From an uncultured Eggerthella sp. (GTDB lineage: Bacteria > Actinomycetota > Coriobacteriia > Coriobacteriales > Eggerthellaceae): a DNA stretch of 64,000 bases. Below, piece after piece: positions 1 to 8,559 of the stretch. The notes under the pieces were generated by a model. That model did not search any database. It saw only the letters and a program-made list of their open reading frames with translations, and was not told the DNA's origin. Both the position numbers and the translations under genes were made by a program. Every line of letters begins with the position of its first letter. Position 1 is the first letter of the stretch. The stretch is from assembly GCA_900553605.1 (NCBI GenBank), contig USDX01000009.1, positions 8,529 through 72,528 of the forward strand. Direction: 5' to 3'.

Positions 1-1
1 C

Positions 2-898
2 CCATTGACTGATGTCATATTTTTTCAAGAAGGCCCCGGAATAAGGAATTGGCAATATGTTTACGATGGAGACGGAGTTAACTTCATCAACATACGATGT
101 ATCCAAAACCATGACCTTGATTTGTCGAAGGCGAACCAAATCTCAGTCGAAGAGGCGTACGGTAAGTACGATCATTTTTTGGTAAAGCCCGGGGATATCC
201 TGATGTCGTCCTCGGGAACCTTGGGTCGTTATGCGATTGCACGGCAAGAGCATCTCCCGCTTTGCATGAATACATCAGTGATCCGTTTCAGGCCGCTTGC
301 TGATTCCGCTGCCTATGCTTTTGTATACGGGTATCTTATTTCGCGAGAGTTTTATAACCACCTAACAGGCATGGCAAATGGAAGTGCGCAGGTAAATTTT
401 GGGCCGACGCATCTAAAGAAAATAGAGGTACCTTGGCCTGACGAAGACGTAATACGTACCTTTAATAAAATGACAATGCCCCTCATTGAAACAATGAACG
501 CTTTGCGTAGCGAATCGAATAAACTAGCTACCCTTCGTAACACTCTTCTCCCCAAGCTCATGTCGGGCGAGATTGACGTCTCGAAGGTCGACCTCACGCA
601 GCTAAATAGCCATTTAGTTAACCAGGCAATCAGACGCTTCGTCGCCAGATGTGAAGTCGGTTATGGCGCCATACGAAAGTCTTCCCTTATCAATCTCGCG
701 GTTGCACTCAGGGTGTTTCAGAAGAAAGGTCGCTACCGCTTGGCCAACGCATTCGACATACCTAGCGAGATTAACTGTAAGATGAAATTCTCGATTGTCT
801 TCCGTTGCTTTTTCCCCAATCTCGATCGAACCCGCGCCAATCAGCAATTGATCATCAGGTGCGAAAACATGAAATCTAACGTTGTGGTATTTCGTTAA
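2..898 (+). CDS. HsdS specificity subunit, C-terminal part (5'-partial)
   Basis: The frame is open from the left window edge, so the start lies outside. The first ~200 residues look like a type I restriction target-recognition domain (GDGVNFINIRCIQN, KPGDILMSSSGTLGRY, NGSAQVNFGPTHLKKIEVP) followed by the closing helix LLPKLMSGEIDVSKVDLTQL, which is also the end of the complete hsdS gene at 2709-3908. The genuine hsdS part ends at the recombination site at 601-617. The remaining ~280 bases read through the antisense of the neighbouring leftward gene, so the real protein tail has probably been exchanged by inversion. If the 601-2729 segment were flipped, the frame would instead end NSHLA-stop like the intact gene. 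The family role is choosing the DNA sequence recognised by the HsdM/HsdR complex. Expression of this copy is uncertain. Confidence 0.75.
   Translation, partial: PLTDVIFFQEGPGIRNWQYVYDGDGVNFINIRCIQNHDLDLSKANQISVEEAYGKYDHFLVKPGDILMSSSGTLGRYAIARQEHLPLCMNTSVIRFRPLADSAAYAFVYGYLISREFYNHLTGMANGSAQVNFGPTHLKKIEVPWPDEDVIRTFNKMTMPLIETMNALRSESNKLATLRNTLLPKLMSGEIDVSKVDLTQLNSHLVNQAIRRFVARCEVGYGAIRKSSLINLAVALRVFQKKGRYRLANAFDIPSEINCKMKFSIVFRCFFPNLDRTRANQQLIIRCENMKSNVVVFR
601..617. repeat. Putative recombination site A of the hsdS switch
   Basis: GCTAAATAGCCATTTAG: 7-bp inverted arms around a 4-bp asymmetric centre (AGCC). It matches sites at 2713-2730 and 3374-3390. Identity with the reverse complement of site B extends over 25 bp (593-617 against 2714-2738). 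It codes the end of the rightward hsdS fragment (QLNSHL), and on the other strand supplies the TAA stop of the gene at 614-1195. Same orientation as site C, opposite to site B. Confidence 0.75.
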
Positions 899-1195
899 TT
901 TCCCAGCGTCTGGTGCGAGGGATCCATTGTGCAAAACTGAATTACGTAGCTGATAGATATCGCTCGCCGACATGCTTAAACAGGACTCCTCTCTTAAGAT
1001 AGGGATCAGATAGCATTCAGCCCAAGCGATATATTTTTTGCTACTCGTACGATTGTTTTCCCCAAGCGCTGTTGCGCAGACATCAGGAATTATCAAAGCG
1101 GCATTGAGCGCAGAGATATAAAGTTTATGTTCCATTGCGGCACGCATCTCGACGACATAATCACTCGGGCGCATGCCTACTGGCTTCCAATTCAT
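614..1195 (-). CDS. Small protein with a HEPN-type RNxxxH motif, inside the hsdS switch
   Basis: 193 residues from the ATG at 1195, preceded by GGAAGG at a good distance; longer upstream starts lack a Shine-Dalgarno site. I do not recognise a named family. The N-terminal ~95 residues look helical and contain R84-N-S-V-L-H89, which fits the R(N/D/H)xxxH signature of HEPN ribonucleases and HEPN toxins. The second half looks like beta strands (VRFHVFAPDD, GAGSIEIGEK) with a final helical stretch. The gene is divergent from the recombinase across ~60 bp and its stop codon lies inside recombination site A. A role as toxin, abortive-infection factor or cargo of the invertible segment is inference from motif and location. 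Reality of the gene is fairly secure; the HEPN assignment is tentative. Confidence 0.6.
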   Translation of the reverse strand: MNWKPVGMRPSDYVVEMRAAMEHKLYISALNAALIIPDVCATALGENNRTSSKKYIAWAECYLIPILREESCLSMSASDIYQLRNSVLHNGSLAPDAGKLTKYHNVRFHVFAPDDQLLIGAGSIEIGEKATEDNREFHLTVNLARYVECVGQAVATFLLKHPECNREIDKGRLSYGAITDFTSGDEASDCLVN

Positions 1196-1256
1196 AAACA
1201 ACCCTTCCATATACGGAATATGTTTACGTTTCCACCCGTCAAAGCAAGGAGACGAA

Positions 1257-2216
1257 ATGAACGACGAAGTAATAGATGATATTTTACAGCGTATGCAAAA
1301 GGTGCTTACTTGCAAGCAGCTTAGAGTACTGAAAGCGGAGCTCATTGCTGCGTTCGAGCCAAAAAATGAGGTCGATTCATGTGATTGTCTGGCAACGTTT
1401 TTAACCGCCAAGGAGGTTGAAGGATGCTCGCCTAAAACTATTCAGTACTACCGAGATACGCTCAAACGAATGCTAGAGGCCATCGAAAAGCCACTGACAC
1501 AAATCGAAAGCGATGACCTGCGGCGATACCTTAACGATTATGAGAGCACACGCTACGCTAGTAAGGTGACTATCGATAATATCAGGCGTATTATGTCCAG
1601 CTTCTTCTCTTGGCTGGAGGACGAAGATTACATCGTTAAAAACCCTGTTCGCCGAATCCATCGAGTTAAAACTGCGCAAGTAGTCAAGGAGACGCTGACT
1701 GACGAAGAGTTGGAAACCCTGCGCGACTCTTGTGGAAACGATCGCGACTTAGCGGTCGTGGACCTTCTTGCCTCTACAGGCATGCGCATTGGCGAGCTCG
1801 TGCGGCTGGACATTGACGACGTGAACCTGCAAGAACGCGAATGCATCGTTACCGGCAAGGGCAACAAGCAACGGCCGGTCTACTTCGATGCCCGAGCGAA
1901 GTTGCATCTAAGCGAATACCTAGAAAGGCGCAACGACGACAACCCCGCGTTGTTCGTTTCGCTTGATTCTACGGCAAAGCGTGTCACCGTAGGAGGCATG
2001 GAATTGCGTCTGCGGAACCTAGGCAAGAACGCCGGTGTTTCGCGTGTGCACCCGCATAAGTTCCGTCGCACGCTGGCGACTCATGCCATTGATAAGGGGA
2101 TGCCGATCGAGCAAGTGCAAAAGCTGCTCGGCCATGCGAAAATAGACACCACCATGCACTACGCCATGGTGAATCAGAACAACGTGAAGGCTTCGCACAG
2201 AAGGTACTTGGAATGA
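1257..2216 (+). CDS. Tyrosine recombinase (XerC/D-like), probable hsdS invertase
   Basis: 319 residues, starting at the ATG at 1257 behind AAGGAG; an in-frame start at 1173 has no ribosome site. The N-terminal SAM-like core-binding domain spans ~43-135 (FLTAKEVEGCSPKTIQYYRD). The catalytic domain has the full set of family residues: R177 (TGMRIGEL), K201 (TGKGNKQRP), H267-x-x-R270 (HPHKFRRT), H293 (LLGHAKI) and nucleophile Y302. It should cut and rejoin DNA at short inverted arms, and the three near-palindromes at the hsdS joints in this locus are obvious candidate substrates. Its stop overlaps the start of the next half-hsdS (ATGA at 2213-2216), implying translational coupling. Recombinases of this family next to hsdS are known to shuffle specificity domains in other bacteria. 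Confidence 0.9.
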   Translation: MNDEVIDDILQRMQKVLTCKQLRVLKAELIAAFEPKNEVDSCDCLATFLTAKEVEGCSPKTIQYYRDTLKRMLEAIEKPLTQIESDDLRRYLNDYESTRYASKVTIDNIRRIMSSFFSWLEDEDYIVKNPVRRIHRVKTAQVVKETLTDEELETLRDSCGNDRDLAVVDLLASTGMRIGELVRLDIDDVNLQERECIVTGKGNKQRPVYFDARAKLHLSEYLERRNDDNPALFVSLDSTAKRVTVGGMELRLRNLGKNAGVSRVHPHKFRRTLATHAIDKGMPIEQVQKLLGHAKIDTTMHYAMVNQNNVKASHRRYLE

Positions 2217-2737
2217 AAATCGAGGACATTTGCACTCGCATTTGCTCTGGCGGAACGCCCAAAAGCGGCAAAGCCGAGTACTATGAAAACGGTACGATTC
2301 CCTGGCTCAACACCAAAGAGATAAATTTCAACCGAATCCGAGCGACCGAAACCTTTATAACGGAAGAAGGACTGAATAACTCTTCTGCGAAATGGATCAA
2401 GCCGCACGCTGTCATTGTTGCCATGTACGGTGCCACGGCAGGGCGTGTTGCTGTAGCGGAGATCCCGCTGACGACCAACCAAGCATGCTGCAATTTAGAA
2501 GTTGACGAAACGATCGCCGACTACCGTTACATCTACTACTGGCTGAAGCAAAATTATGACAATATTGCCGGGCTCGCAAACGGTGGAGCACAGCAAAACC
2601 TCAGCGCGAAAGTAATCCGGCAAATCGAGATTAATTTGCCGGACTTAATAAAGCAGCGCTCGATTGCGAACTTCTTGGATAGATTCGATAGTAAGATTGA
2701 AACAAATGCTAAGCTAAATGGCTATTTAGCTGCGTGA
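2213..2737 (+). CDS. Half-length HsdS: one target-recognition domain, silent or alternative
   Basis: 174 residues, about half a normal HsdS. It begins directly with a recognition domain (ICSGGTPKSGKAEYYENGTI, PWLNTKEINF) and ends in the central helix KLNGYL followed by AA-stop, cut off at site B. Its opening resembles the second recognition domain of the complete hsdS (IYSGGTPSTKIPSYWNG). The start codon overlaps the recombinase stop. Inverting 2730-3373 would join this half, in frame at the codons for KLNGYL, to the second half of the leftward hsdS and restore a full-length gene ending NSHLA-stop. It is therefore best read as the alternative first half of a switchable HsdS. Half-size HsdS proteins can also work as dimers in some systems, so activity as it stands cannot be excluded. 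Confidence 0.85.
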   Translation: MKIEDICTRICSGGTPKSGKAEYYENGTIPWLNTKEINFNRIRATETFITEEGLNNSSAKWIKPHAVIVAMYGATAGRVAVAEIPLTTNQACCNLEVDETIADYRYIYYWLKQNYDNIAGLANGGAQQNLSAKVIRQIEINLPDLIKQRSIANFLDRFDSKIETNAKLNGYLAA

Positions 2738-3908
2738 GATCGACCTTCGAGACATCGATTTCACCTGACATCAATTTGGGCAGGAGAGCATCACGAAGTT
2801 CGGCAAGAGATTTCGATTCGCGCAGATTGGATTCGATCACGCGGATCAGAGGGTTTGCGAGCGATTCAAACCGTTCTAGCTGTTTTTTCGTCAAGCAAGG
2901 AAGGGCAAACCGCCTCAAAATTTTCCCCGACAGGCTTCCGCGTGTTGACGTCGAATCCGACCAGGCACGAAGCTCCTCATATCTTGCCGCAAGGGCAAAC
3001 AAGAGATAAGAACCGCATTTCTCTTCTGGAACCATAACAACTACCGACTGATTCACATAGGTATCAAATAAAAGCATCGAGGTTTGACCCCTGGTAAAAC
3101 CTTGGCCAGCGGATGCCATAACAATGCTGCCGCGATTTGCGAGTTTTGTCGATGAGCCCTCAATGCCTTCGGGTGTAATTGTCTTCTCCGAGCCAATGAT
3201 GAATCTAGCTCTGGTTTCGCCGGACGAAAGCCACGGTAGCGTTCCATTCCAGTAGCTAGGTATTTTGGTGGATGGCGTTCCTCCGCTGTAGATACGCTTG
3301 CAGTAATCACCAACTGTGCAGGACTCTTCGACTGCATTTTCGAGATCAGCACACTTGGCAAGCAACAGCTCTTCTAAATAGCCATTTAGCTTAGTATTGG
3401 TAGCAATTTTTTCATCCAAGCACTCGAGCACTGCAGCGATTCTCTGCTGACAATTGAGCGATGGAAGTGGAATTTCAAACGCCAGCAAATCTGCAGAGCT
3501 TAGGGTTGGGTACGTGGACACGCTTTGCTCCGCAAGCGTCTGGAATCCCCTCGTCGCCTGGTTAGTGGTTAGTGCATAGTAGAGATAGCTAGGGAGCACG
3601 CGGTTTTCGTTTGCGTCTATGACGCTAAAGCCCGTTGAAACGAGCATGTTTGTAGGCGGTTTTTTAAGAAGAGCGTAATGTTCTTGGTTGGGACGGACCA
3701 TTGAGTATACGATGCTATTTGGTTTGACTTTTCGACGTGCCCTGCTCGGAACTTTATCAATCAGAGGATCGAGTTGCTGTAGTTCGGAAATCGCGCCGCG
3801 AGTCACATTGCCGGTGTCAAGATATTGAATGCGAGTCCAAGCCTCTTTAGTTGAGTATTGGCTGGCGTTAATGGTGCAAATTTCGCTTAATGTAACCCTA
3901 CAGCCCAT
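2709..3908 (-). CDS. hsdS: Type I restriction-modification specificity subunit HsdS
   Basis: 399 residues with the usual two recognition domains: first ~1-170, central helix containing ATNTKLNGYLEELLLAKC, second ~190-350 (IYSGGTPSTKIPSYWNG), closing helix LLPKLMSGEIDVSKVDLTQL. The ATG at 3908 is chosen because GGAGG lies 9 bases upstream; the TTG at 3914 would sit too close. It overlaps the end of hsdM by 11 bases, so it is expressed with hsdM and hsdR. Site C lies in the central helix and site B at the stop codon. The second half can thus be flipped out, leaving only a first-half protein ending KLNGYLAA. The subunit sets which DNA sequence the complex methylates or cuts. Confidence 0.92.
   Translation of the reverse strand: MGCRVTLSEICTINASQYSTKEAWTRIQYLDTGNVTRGAISELQQLDPLIDKVPSRARRKVKPNSIVYSMVRPNQEHYALLKKPPTNMLVSTGFSVIDANENRVLPSYLYYALTTNQATRGFQTLAEQSVSTYPTLSSADLLAFEIPLPSLNCQQRIAAVLECLDEKIATNTKLNGYLEELLLAKCADLENAVEESCTVGDYCKRIYSGGTPSTKIPSYWNGTLPWLSSGETRARFIIGSEKTITPEGIEGSSTKLANRGSIVMASAGQGFTRGQTSMLLFDTYVNQSVVVMVPEEKCGSYLLFALAARYEELRAWSDSTSTRGSLSGKILRRFALPCLTKKQLERFESLANPLIRVIESNLRESKSLAELRDALLPKLMSGEIDVSKVDLTQLNSHLA
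2713..2730. repeat. Putative recombination site B of the hsdS switch
   Basis: GCTAAATGGCTATTTAGC, centre GGCT, opposite in orientation to sites A and C. A 21-bp stretch (2709-2729) is a perfect inverted match to 3374-3394. It serves both convergent genes: KLNGYLAA-stop on the plus strand and QLNSHLA-stop on the minus strand. Confidence 0.8.
3374..3390. repeat. Putative recombination site C, in the central helix of hsdS
   Basis: CTAAATAGCCATTTAGC, the inverted partner of site B. It is read on the minus strand as AAG CTA AAT GGC TAT TTA (KLNGYL), the same codon phase as in the half-hsdS at site B. On the plus strand it is followed by GCT TAG, which would supply the normal end of the protein after inversion. 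Confidence 0.8.
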
Positions 3909-5409
3909 ACCCAATCGCCTCCAGATTCTTCTTGATCTGCTCTTGCAGGCGGTTTGATTCCTCGAAGCATTTGGATATCTCGCTGGTTAGGCGCGCCATC
4001 TTCTCATCAAAGGGTTCGTCGTCTTCCTCGACGTCGGCGATGCCCACATAGCGGCCGGGTGTGATGATATAGTCCTGTTTGGCTATATCCTCGATGCTCG
4101 CTATAGCGCTGAAGCCCTTTTCTTCTTCAAGCTTGCCTTCACGAAACGCATCGAATGCGTCAGCAACTTTGGCAATATCCTCATCGGTAAACTCGCGTAG
4201 CTTGCGGCTCACCATGGTTCCCATGTTGCGTGCGTCGATGAACAGGGTCTTGCTCGGCTGTGTCTTCTTTTTGGTGATGATCCACAGGCACACGGGGATC
4301 TGTGTGCTGTAGAACAGCTGACCCGGCATGGCTACCACGCCCTCCACCAGGTCGGCCTCAATCAGCTTGGCGCGGATGGAGCCCTCGTTGTTCGTTTGGC
4401 TGGAAAGCGAGCCGTTGGCTAGCACCATGCCCATGCGGCCGCTGCGGTTCAGATGGTGCACCATATGCTGAACCCAAGCGAAGTTGGCGTTGCCCTCGGG
4501 TGGCACGCCGTATTCCCAACGCGGGTCATCCTTCAGCTTGTCGCCACCCCAGTCTTTCATGTTGAAAGGCGGATTTGCTAGGACGAAGTCGAACTTCTCA
4601 GTACGATGCAAGTCGTTGAAGAACGTATCGGCGTTTTGCTTCCCTAGATTTGCATCAATGCCACGGATGGCAAGGTTCATGGTTGCCATTTTCCATGTGG
4701 TGGGGTTGCTCTCTTGGCCGTAAACGGACAGGTCGTCAATCTTGCCTTGATGGCGCTTTACGAACTCTGCTGACTGCACGAACATGCCGCCACTACCGCA
4801 GCAGGGGTCGTACACGCGTCCGTGGTAAGGTTCGATGATTTCGACCAGCGTCTTCACGATGCAAGCTGGCGTATAGAATTCGCCGGCGTTTTTGCCTTCT
4901 GCCTCGGCAAACTTTGCCAGACAGTACTCGTAGGTGCGGCCAAGGATGTCGCGCGTATCGCCCTTTTCGGCCATTTGGACGTTGGTGAACAGGTCCACTA
5001 CTTCTCCCAGGCGGCGCTTGTCCAGCTCCTGGCGGGCAAAGTTCTTGGGCAGGATGTTCTTCAGCTTGTCGTTCTCGGCCTCGATCTGGCGCATCGCTTC
5101 ATCGATGACCTTGCCGATCTCTGGCGTATGGGCTGCGGCGGCAACGGTGGCCCAGCGGGCGCTCTCCGGCACGAAGAAGATGTTCTCTGCCAAGTACTCG
5201 TCGCGGTCCTCTTCGAAGCCTTCGCCCTCCTCGACCAGCTCTTGGTAGCGCTGGTCGAACTTGTCGGAGATATATTTCAGGAAGATGAGTCCCAGTACTA
5301 CGTTCTTGTACTCGGATGCGTCTATGTTGCCGCGCAGCTTGTCTGCTGCGCTCCAGATCTGTTGCTCGAAGCCAATTTCGGCGGTGTTGTCGGCTTTCTT
5401 TTTAGCCAC
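3898..5409 (-). CDS. hsdM: Type I restriction-modification DNA methyltransferase HsdM
   Basis: 503 residues, normal for the family. N-terminal helical HsdM_N domain (FEQQIWSAADKLRGNIDASE, LIFLKYISDKFDQRY), then the adenine N6-methyltransferase fold with the AdoMet motif DPCCGSGGMF near residue 200 and the catalytic NPPF motif (VLANPPFNMKDWGG). It adds the protective methyl group at sites selected by HsdS and is also part of the cutting complex. The start is GTG behind AGGAG, 9 bases after the hsdR stop, so hsdR-hsdM-hsdS form one leftward operon. The methylation pattern of the strain should follow whichever HsdS is in place. Confidence 0.96.
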   Translation of the reverse strand: MAKKKADNTAEIGFEQQIWSAADKLRGNIDASEYKNVVLGLIFLKYISDKFDQRYQELVEEGEGFEEDRDEYLAENIFFVPESARWATVAAAAHTPEIGKVIDEAMRQIEAENDKLKNILPKNFARQELDKRRLGEVVDLFTNVQMAEKGDTRDILGRTYEYCLAKFAEAEGKNAGEFYTPACIVKTLVEIIEPYHGRVYDPCCGSGGMFVQSAEFVKRHQGKIDDLSVYGQESNPTTWKMATMNLAIRGIDANLGKQNADTFFNDLHRTEKFDFVLANPPFNMKDWGGDKLKDDPRWEYGVPPEGNANFAWVQHMVHHLNRSGRMGMVLANGSLSSQTNNEGSIRAKLIEADLVEGVVAMPGQLFYSTQIPVCLWIITKKKTQPSKTLFIDARNMGTMVSRKLREFTDEDIAKVADAFDAFREGKLEEEKGFSAIASIEDIAKQDYIITPGRYVGIADVEEDDEPFDEKMARLTSEISKCFEESNRLQEQIKKNLEAIGYGL

Positions 5410-5418
5410 GATTCGCTC

Positions 5419-8400
5419 CTATTCGAACGTCTTGCCGTCGGCCCAGAGCTCGCATTGTCTCATGACCGTGTCCATTGCATCGTCCACGCCCTCGGGCGGG
5501 TATTTGTATTTGCGCAGAAGGCGCTTGATGGCGCGGCGCATGCCGGCGCGGGCACTCTCTTTTTTCTGCCAGTCGATGGTAGCGCTTTTCTGCAGTGTTT
5601 CGGTGAGTTCGCGTGTAATGGCCACCAACTGGTCGTTGTTATAGAAGTCGTGCACTGCCTGCGGCTTGGTTATGGCATCGTAGAAGGCCATTTCTTCATC
5701 GCTCAGGCCCAGCTTCTCGGCGTCGGTCCGGTCCTTCATCATTTCGTGGGCCATGTTCACTAGCTCTTCGATGACTTGAGCATTGGTGAGCATGCCGTTC
5801 AGGTAGCTGTTGAGTGTACCCTGCAGCATATCGGAGAACTTCTGGGCTTTTACCACGCTGGTTCTTTGGTAGGTGCGCACCCTCTCTTTGATGAGGCGCT
5901 TCAAGCTTTCGACGGCAACGTTCTTTTCCTTCATGTTGGCAACTTCAGTGAGGAACGCCTCATCGAATAGCGATATCTCGACGTCTTCGCCGTCGAACAG
6001 GTTGAGCACGCCGTCGGCATGGACCGTCTGCTTCATAATCTCGGTCACGCGCTTGTTGAACTCCGCGTAGGTCATGCCTTTGCCGCCGCCCGCCTTGCGG
6101 CCTGTGAGGCGCAGCACCTGCACGCGCAGCACGGAAAGATAGGCTGCCTCGTGCTGGTCTTCCTGCGAAACTAGGCTCTTACATAGGCTGAGTGCCTGGT
6201 TCATAAGTTGGCATTGCTTCAGGAACTCTTCACAGTCCTCGCGGCGCATGGGGTCGAGCAGCCAGTCGGTGCCCTCGGCGATGGCGGCGGCAAGCTGGGT
6301 TTTCTTGTCGGTGAAGATGAGCTTGCCGTAGTTGAAGCCGTACAGCAGGTCGCGGCACACGTCTAGCTTCTCCAGAAACTTGGGATATGCGGTGGCGGCA
6401 ACGTCCATGTTGCCGTAGTTGCCCTGGTCGCGCTTGGTGTAGTCCTTCATTGCCTGCTTGAGCGCGCGGGCAATGCCGATGTAGTCCACCACCAGGCCGC
6501 CCTCTTTGCCCCGGCAGACGCGGTTCACACGAGCGATTGCTTGCATCAGGTCGTAGCCCTTCATAGGCTTGAACACATACATGGTGGCTAGGCTCGGCAC
6601 ATCGAAGCCAGTGAGCCACATGTCCACAACGATGGCGATCTTCAGTGGGTCGTCGTCGTTCTTGAAGCGCTGCTCCATGTCCTTCTTGTGCTTGGTGCCG
6701 CCGCATACCTCGAACCATTCCTCTGGGTCCTGGTTGGACATGGTCATGACCACACCCACCTTTTCCTTCCAAGAAGGGCGAAGCTCCATGATGCGTCGGT
6801 AGATCTTCATGGCGATTGGGCGGCTATAGGCCACGATGAGGGCCTTGCCTGCCAGAACGTCAGCGCGGTTGTTCTCGTAGTGTTCCACGATGTCGCGGCA
6901 CAGCGAGTCGATGGTCTCGGGCGTGTCGAAGATGGCGTTGAGGCCTCCCAAGTCGCGCTTCGATTTCTCGATGCTCGCTTCGTCTGCCTGGTCGGCGAAT
7001 TCGCGGTAGGCGGCATCAATCTTGCCCAGCGCATCGCTATCTAGATGCAGCGCCACCACGCGGCTCTCGTAGTAGACGGGCTTGGTCGATTCGTCTTCAA
7101 CCGACTGAGTCATGTCGTAGACGTCGATGTAATCGCCGAAGATCTCGCGGGTGTTGCGGTCTTCAAGTGCGATGGGCGTGCCGGTGAATCCGATGTAGGA
7201 CGCGTTGGGCAGCGCTTTGCGTACTACACGCGCCGCCCCAACGGACACCTTTCCGCTGGTGTCCATCTTTTCGGTGAGGCCGTACTGGCCGCGATGCGCC
7301 TCATCCACCATCACCACAACGTTGCTGCGGTCGCATAGCGGCTCGTCGCCGTCGGTGAATTTCTGCATGGTGGTGAATATGATGCCGTTTGCCTCGCGCC
7401 CCTCCAACAGGCTTTTCAGGTCCTCGCGGCTTGTTGCCTGAACGGGGTTTTGGCGCAGGAATGCCGAGCAACGCCCAAATTGCCCGAACAGCTGGTCGTC
7501 CAGATCGTTGCGGTCAGTGATGACCACGATAGTGGGGCTGTCCAGGTGGCGTTGCAGCAAGTGCGCGAAGAACACCATAGAAAGCGACTTGCCGGAACCC
7601 TGTGTGTGCCAGAATACGCCGATCTTTCCGTCGCCTGCCACTGCTTCTTCGGCGCGTTCGATTGCCCTGCGCACACCGAAGTACTGGTGGTAGGCAGCGA
7701 GGATTTTCACGATCTTGTCGTTGGTGTCGTTGAAACAGATGAAGTTCTGAATGAGGTCGAGCAAGCGTGCTTTAGGCATCATACCGTCGAGCATGGTTTG
7801 CCAGGTGGCTGCCTTGGTTTCGGAGTAATCGCCGTCGGTAGACTTCCATGCAACGTATCGGTCTTCGTCGGCGGTGATGGTCCCCACGCGCGTTTCCGAC
7901 ATATCGCTCATCACGCAGAAGACGTTCGGCACGAACATGCTGGGGATGTGGTGCATGTAGTTGCGTAGCTGCAGGTAGGCGTCTGATGCATCGGTTTCCT
8001 CGCGTGAGGGTGACTTCAACTCGAACATAACGAGCGGCATGCCGTTCACGAACGCGATCACGTCGGGACGCTTCTCGGAGTATTCCACAAAGGTCCATTG
8101 GTTAACGACGTGGAAGTCGTTGTTTTCGGGGTCGTCGAAGTCGAGCAGGCGCACAATGTCGTCGCGCTCTCGTTTGCCATCAAAGAAGCGAACCTCGACA
8201 CCCGATTGCAAGTAATCGTTGAAGGTTTCGTTGCGCTGTTCGAGCGTACCGCCCTCGATGTTTTGGATCTTGAGGATTGCCTCGTCGATTGCTGCGGTGG
8301 GAAGCCCCCTGTTGATGCGCGCTAGGGAATCTTCAAGAATTCCGGGCAGGAACACATCACGGTATTCCTCGGAGGTGCGGGGGACGTCGGGCCCGTACAG

Positions 8401-8559
8401 ATGCGTGTAGCCGAGTTCTTCGGTCATATGCTCGATGACGCACTGTTCGTAAAAGTCTTCGTTGAAGGCGCTCGATACGACTTCGTAGGAATAAGAGCTT
8501 GAGCCCATTGCCCTCAGCTGCCTTTCTTCGCGACGAGGTCGCATTGGAACTTCGTTCAC
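5419..8559 (-). CDS. hsdR: Type I restriction endonuclease, motor subunit HsdR
   Basis: Up to 1046 residues. The N-terminal nuclease domain has the PD-(D/E)xK signature with FELKSP near residue 183. The SF2 translocase follows: Walker A QGSGKS (~320), DEAH box VDEAHRG (~420), GFTGTP (~461) and motif VI ARVNRVCRGKEGG (~676). The C-terminal helical part (~780-1046) contacts HsdM. It moves DNA past the bound complex and cuts unmodified DNA at a distance. The longest frame starts at GTG 8559; ATG at 8544 or 8508 are equally possible, since no start has a clear ribosome site. First gene of the hsdRMS operon. No frameshift or missing motif was seen, so the system looks active. Confidence 0.95.
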   Translation of the reverse strand: MNEVPMRPRREERQLRAMGSSSYSYEVVSSAFNEDFYEQCVIEHMTEELGYTHLYGPDVPRTSEEYRDVFLPGILEDSLARINRGLPTAAIDEAILKIQNIEGGTLEQRNETFNDYLQSGVEVRFFDGKRERDDIVRLLDFDDPENNDFHVVNQWTFVEYSEKRPDVIAFVNGMPLVMFELKSPSREETDASDAYLQLRNYMHHIPSMFVPNVFCVMSDMSETRVGTITADEDRYVAWKSTDGDYSETKAATWQTMLDGMMPKARLLDLIQNFICFNDTNDKIVKILAAYHQYFGVRRAIERAEEAVAGDGKIGVFWHTQGSGKSLSMVFFAHLLQRHLDSPTIVVITDRNDLDDQLFGQFGRCSAFLRQNPVQATSREDLKSLLEGREANGIIFTTMQKFTDGDEPLCDRSNVVVMVDEAHRGQYGLTEKMDTSGKVSVGAARVVRKALPNASYIGFTGTPIALEDRNTREIFGDYIDVYDMTQSVEDESTKPVYYESRVVALHLDSDALGKIDAAYREFADQADEASIEKSKRDLGGLNAIFDTPETIDSLCRDIVEHYENNRADVLAGKALIVAYSRPIAMKIYRRIMELRPSWKEKVGVVMTMSNQDPEEWFEVCGGTKHKKDMEQRFKNDDDPLKIAIVVDMWLTGFDVPSLATMYVFKPMKGYDLMQAIARVNRVCRGKEGGLVVDYIGIARALKQAMKDYTKRDQGNYGNMDVAATAYPKFLEKLDVCRDLLYGFNYGKLIFTDKKTQLAAAIAEGTDWLLDPMRREDCEEFLKQCQLMNQALSLCKSLVSQEDQHEAAYLSVLRVQVLRLTGRKAGGGKGMTYAEFNKRVTEIMKQTVHADGVLNLFDGEDVEISLFDEAFLTEVANMKEKNVAVESLKRLIKERVRTYQRTSVVKAQKFSDMLQGTLNSYLNGMLTNAQVIEELVNMAHEMMKDRTDAEKLGLSDEEMAFYDAITKPQAVHDFYNNDQLVAITRELTETLQKSATIDWQKKESARAGMRRAIKRLLRKYKYPPEGVDDAMDTVMRQCELWADGKTFE

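Noticed and set aside
618..898. Continuation of the left hsdS frame as a true protein tail
   Set aside because: It is the exact antisense of the HEPN-like gene and begins at the recombination site; the open frame is best explained as read-through.
2213..2737. Half-hsdS as a pseudogene from random decay
   Set aside because: It ends precisely at a recombination site with an in-frame partner half across the site, so it looks like a switch component and not a remnant.
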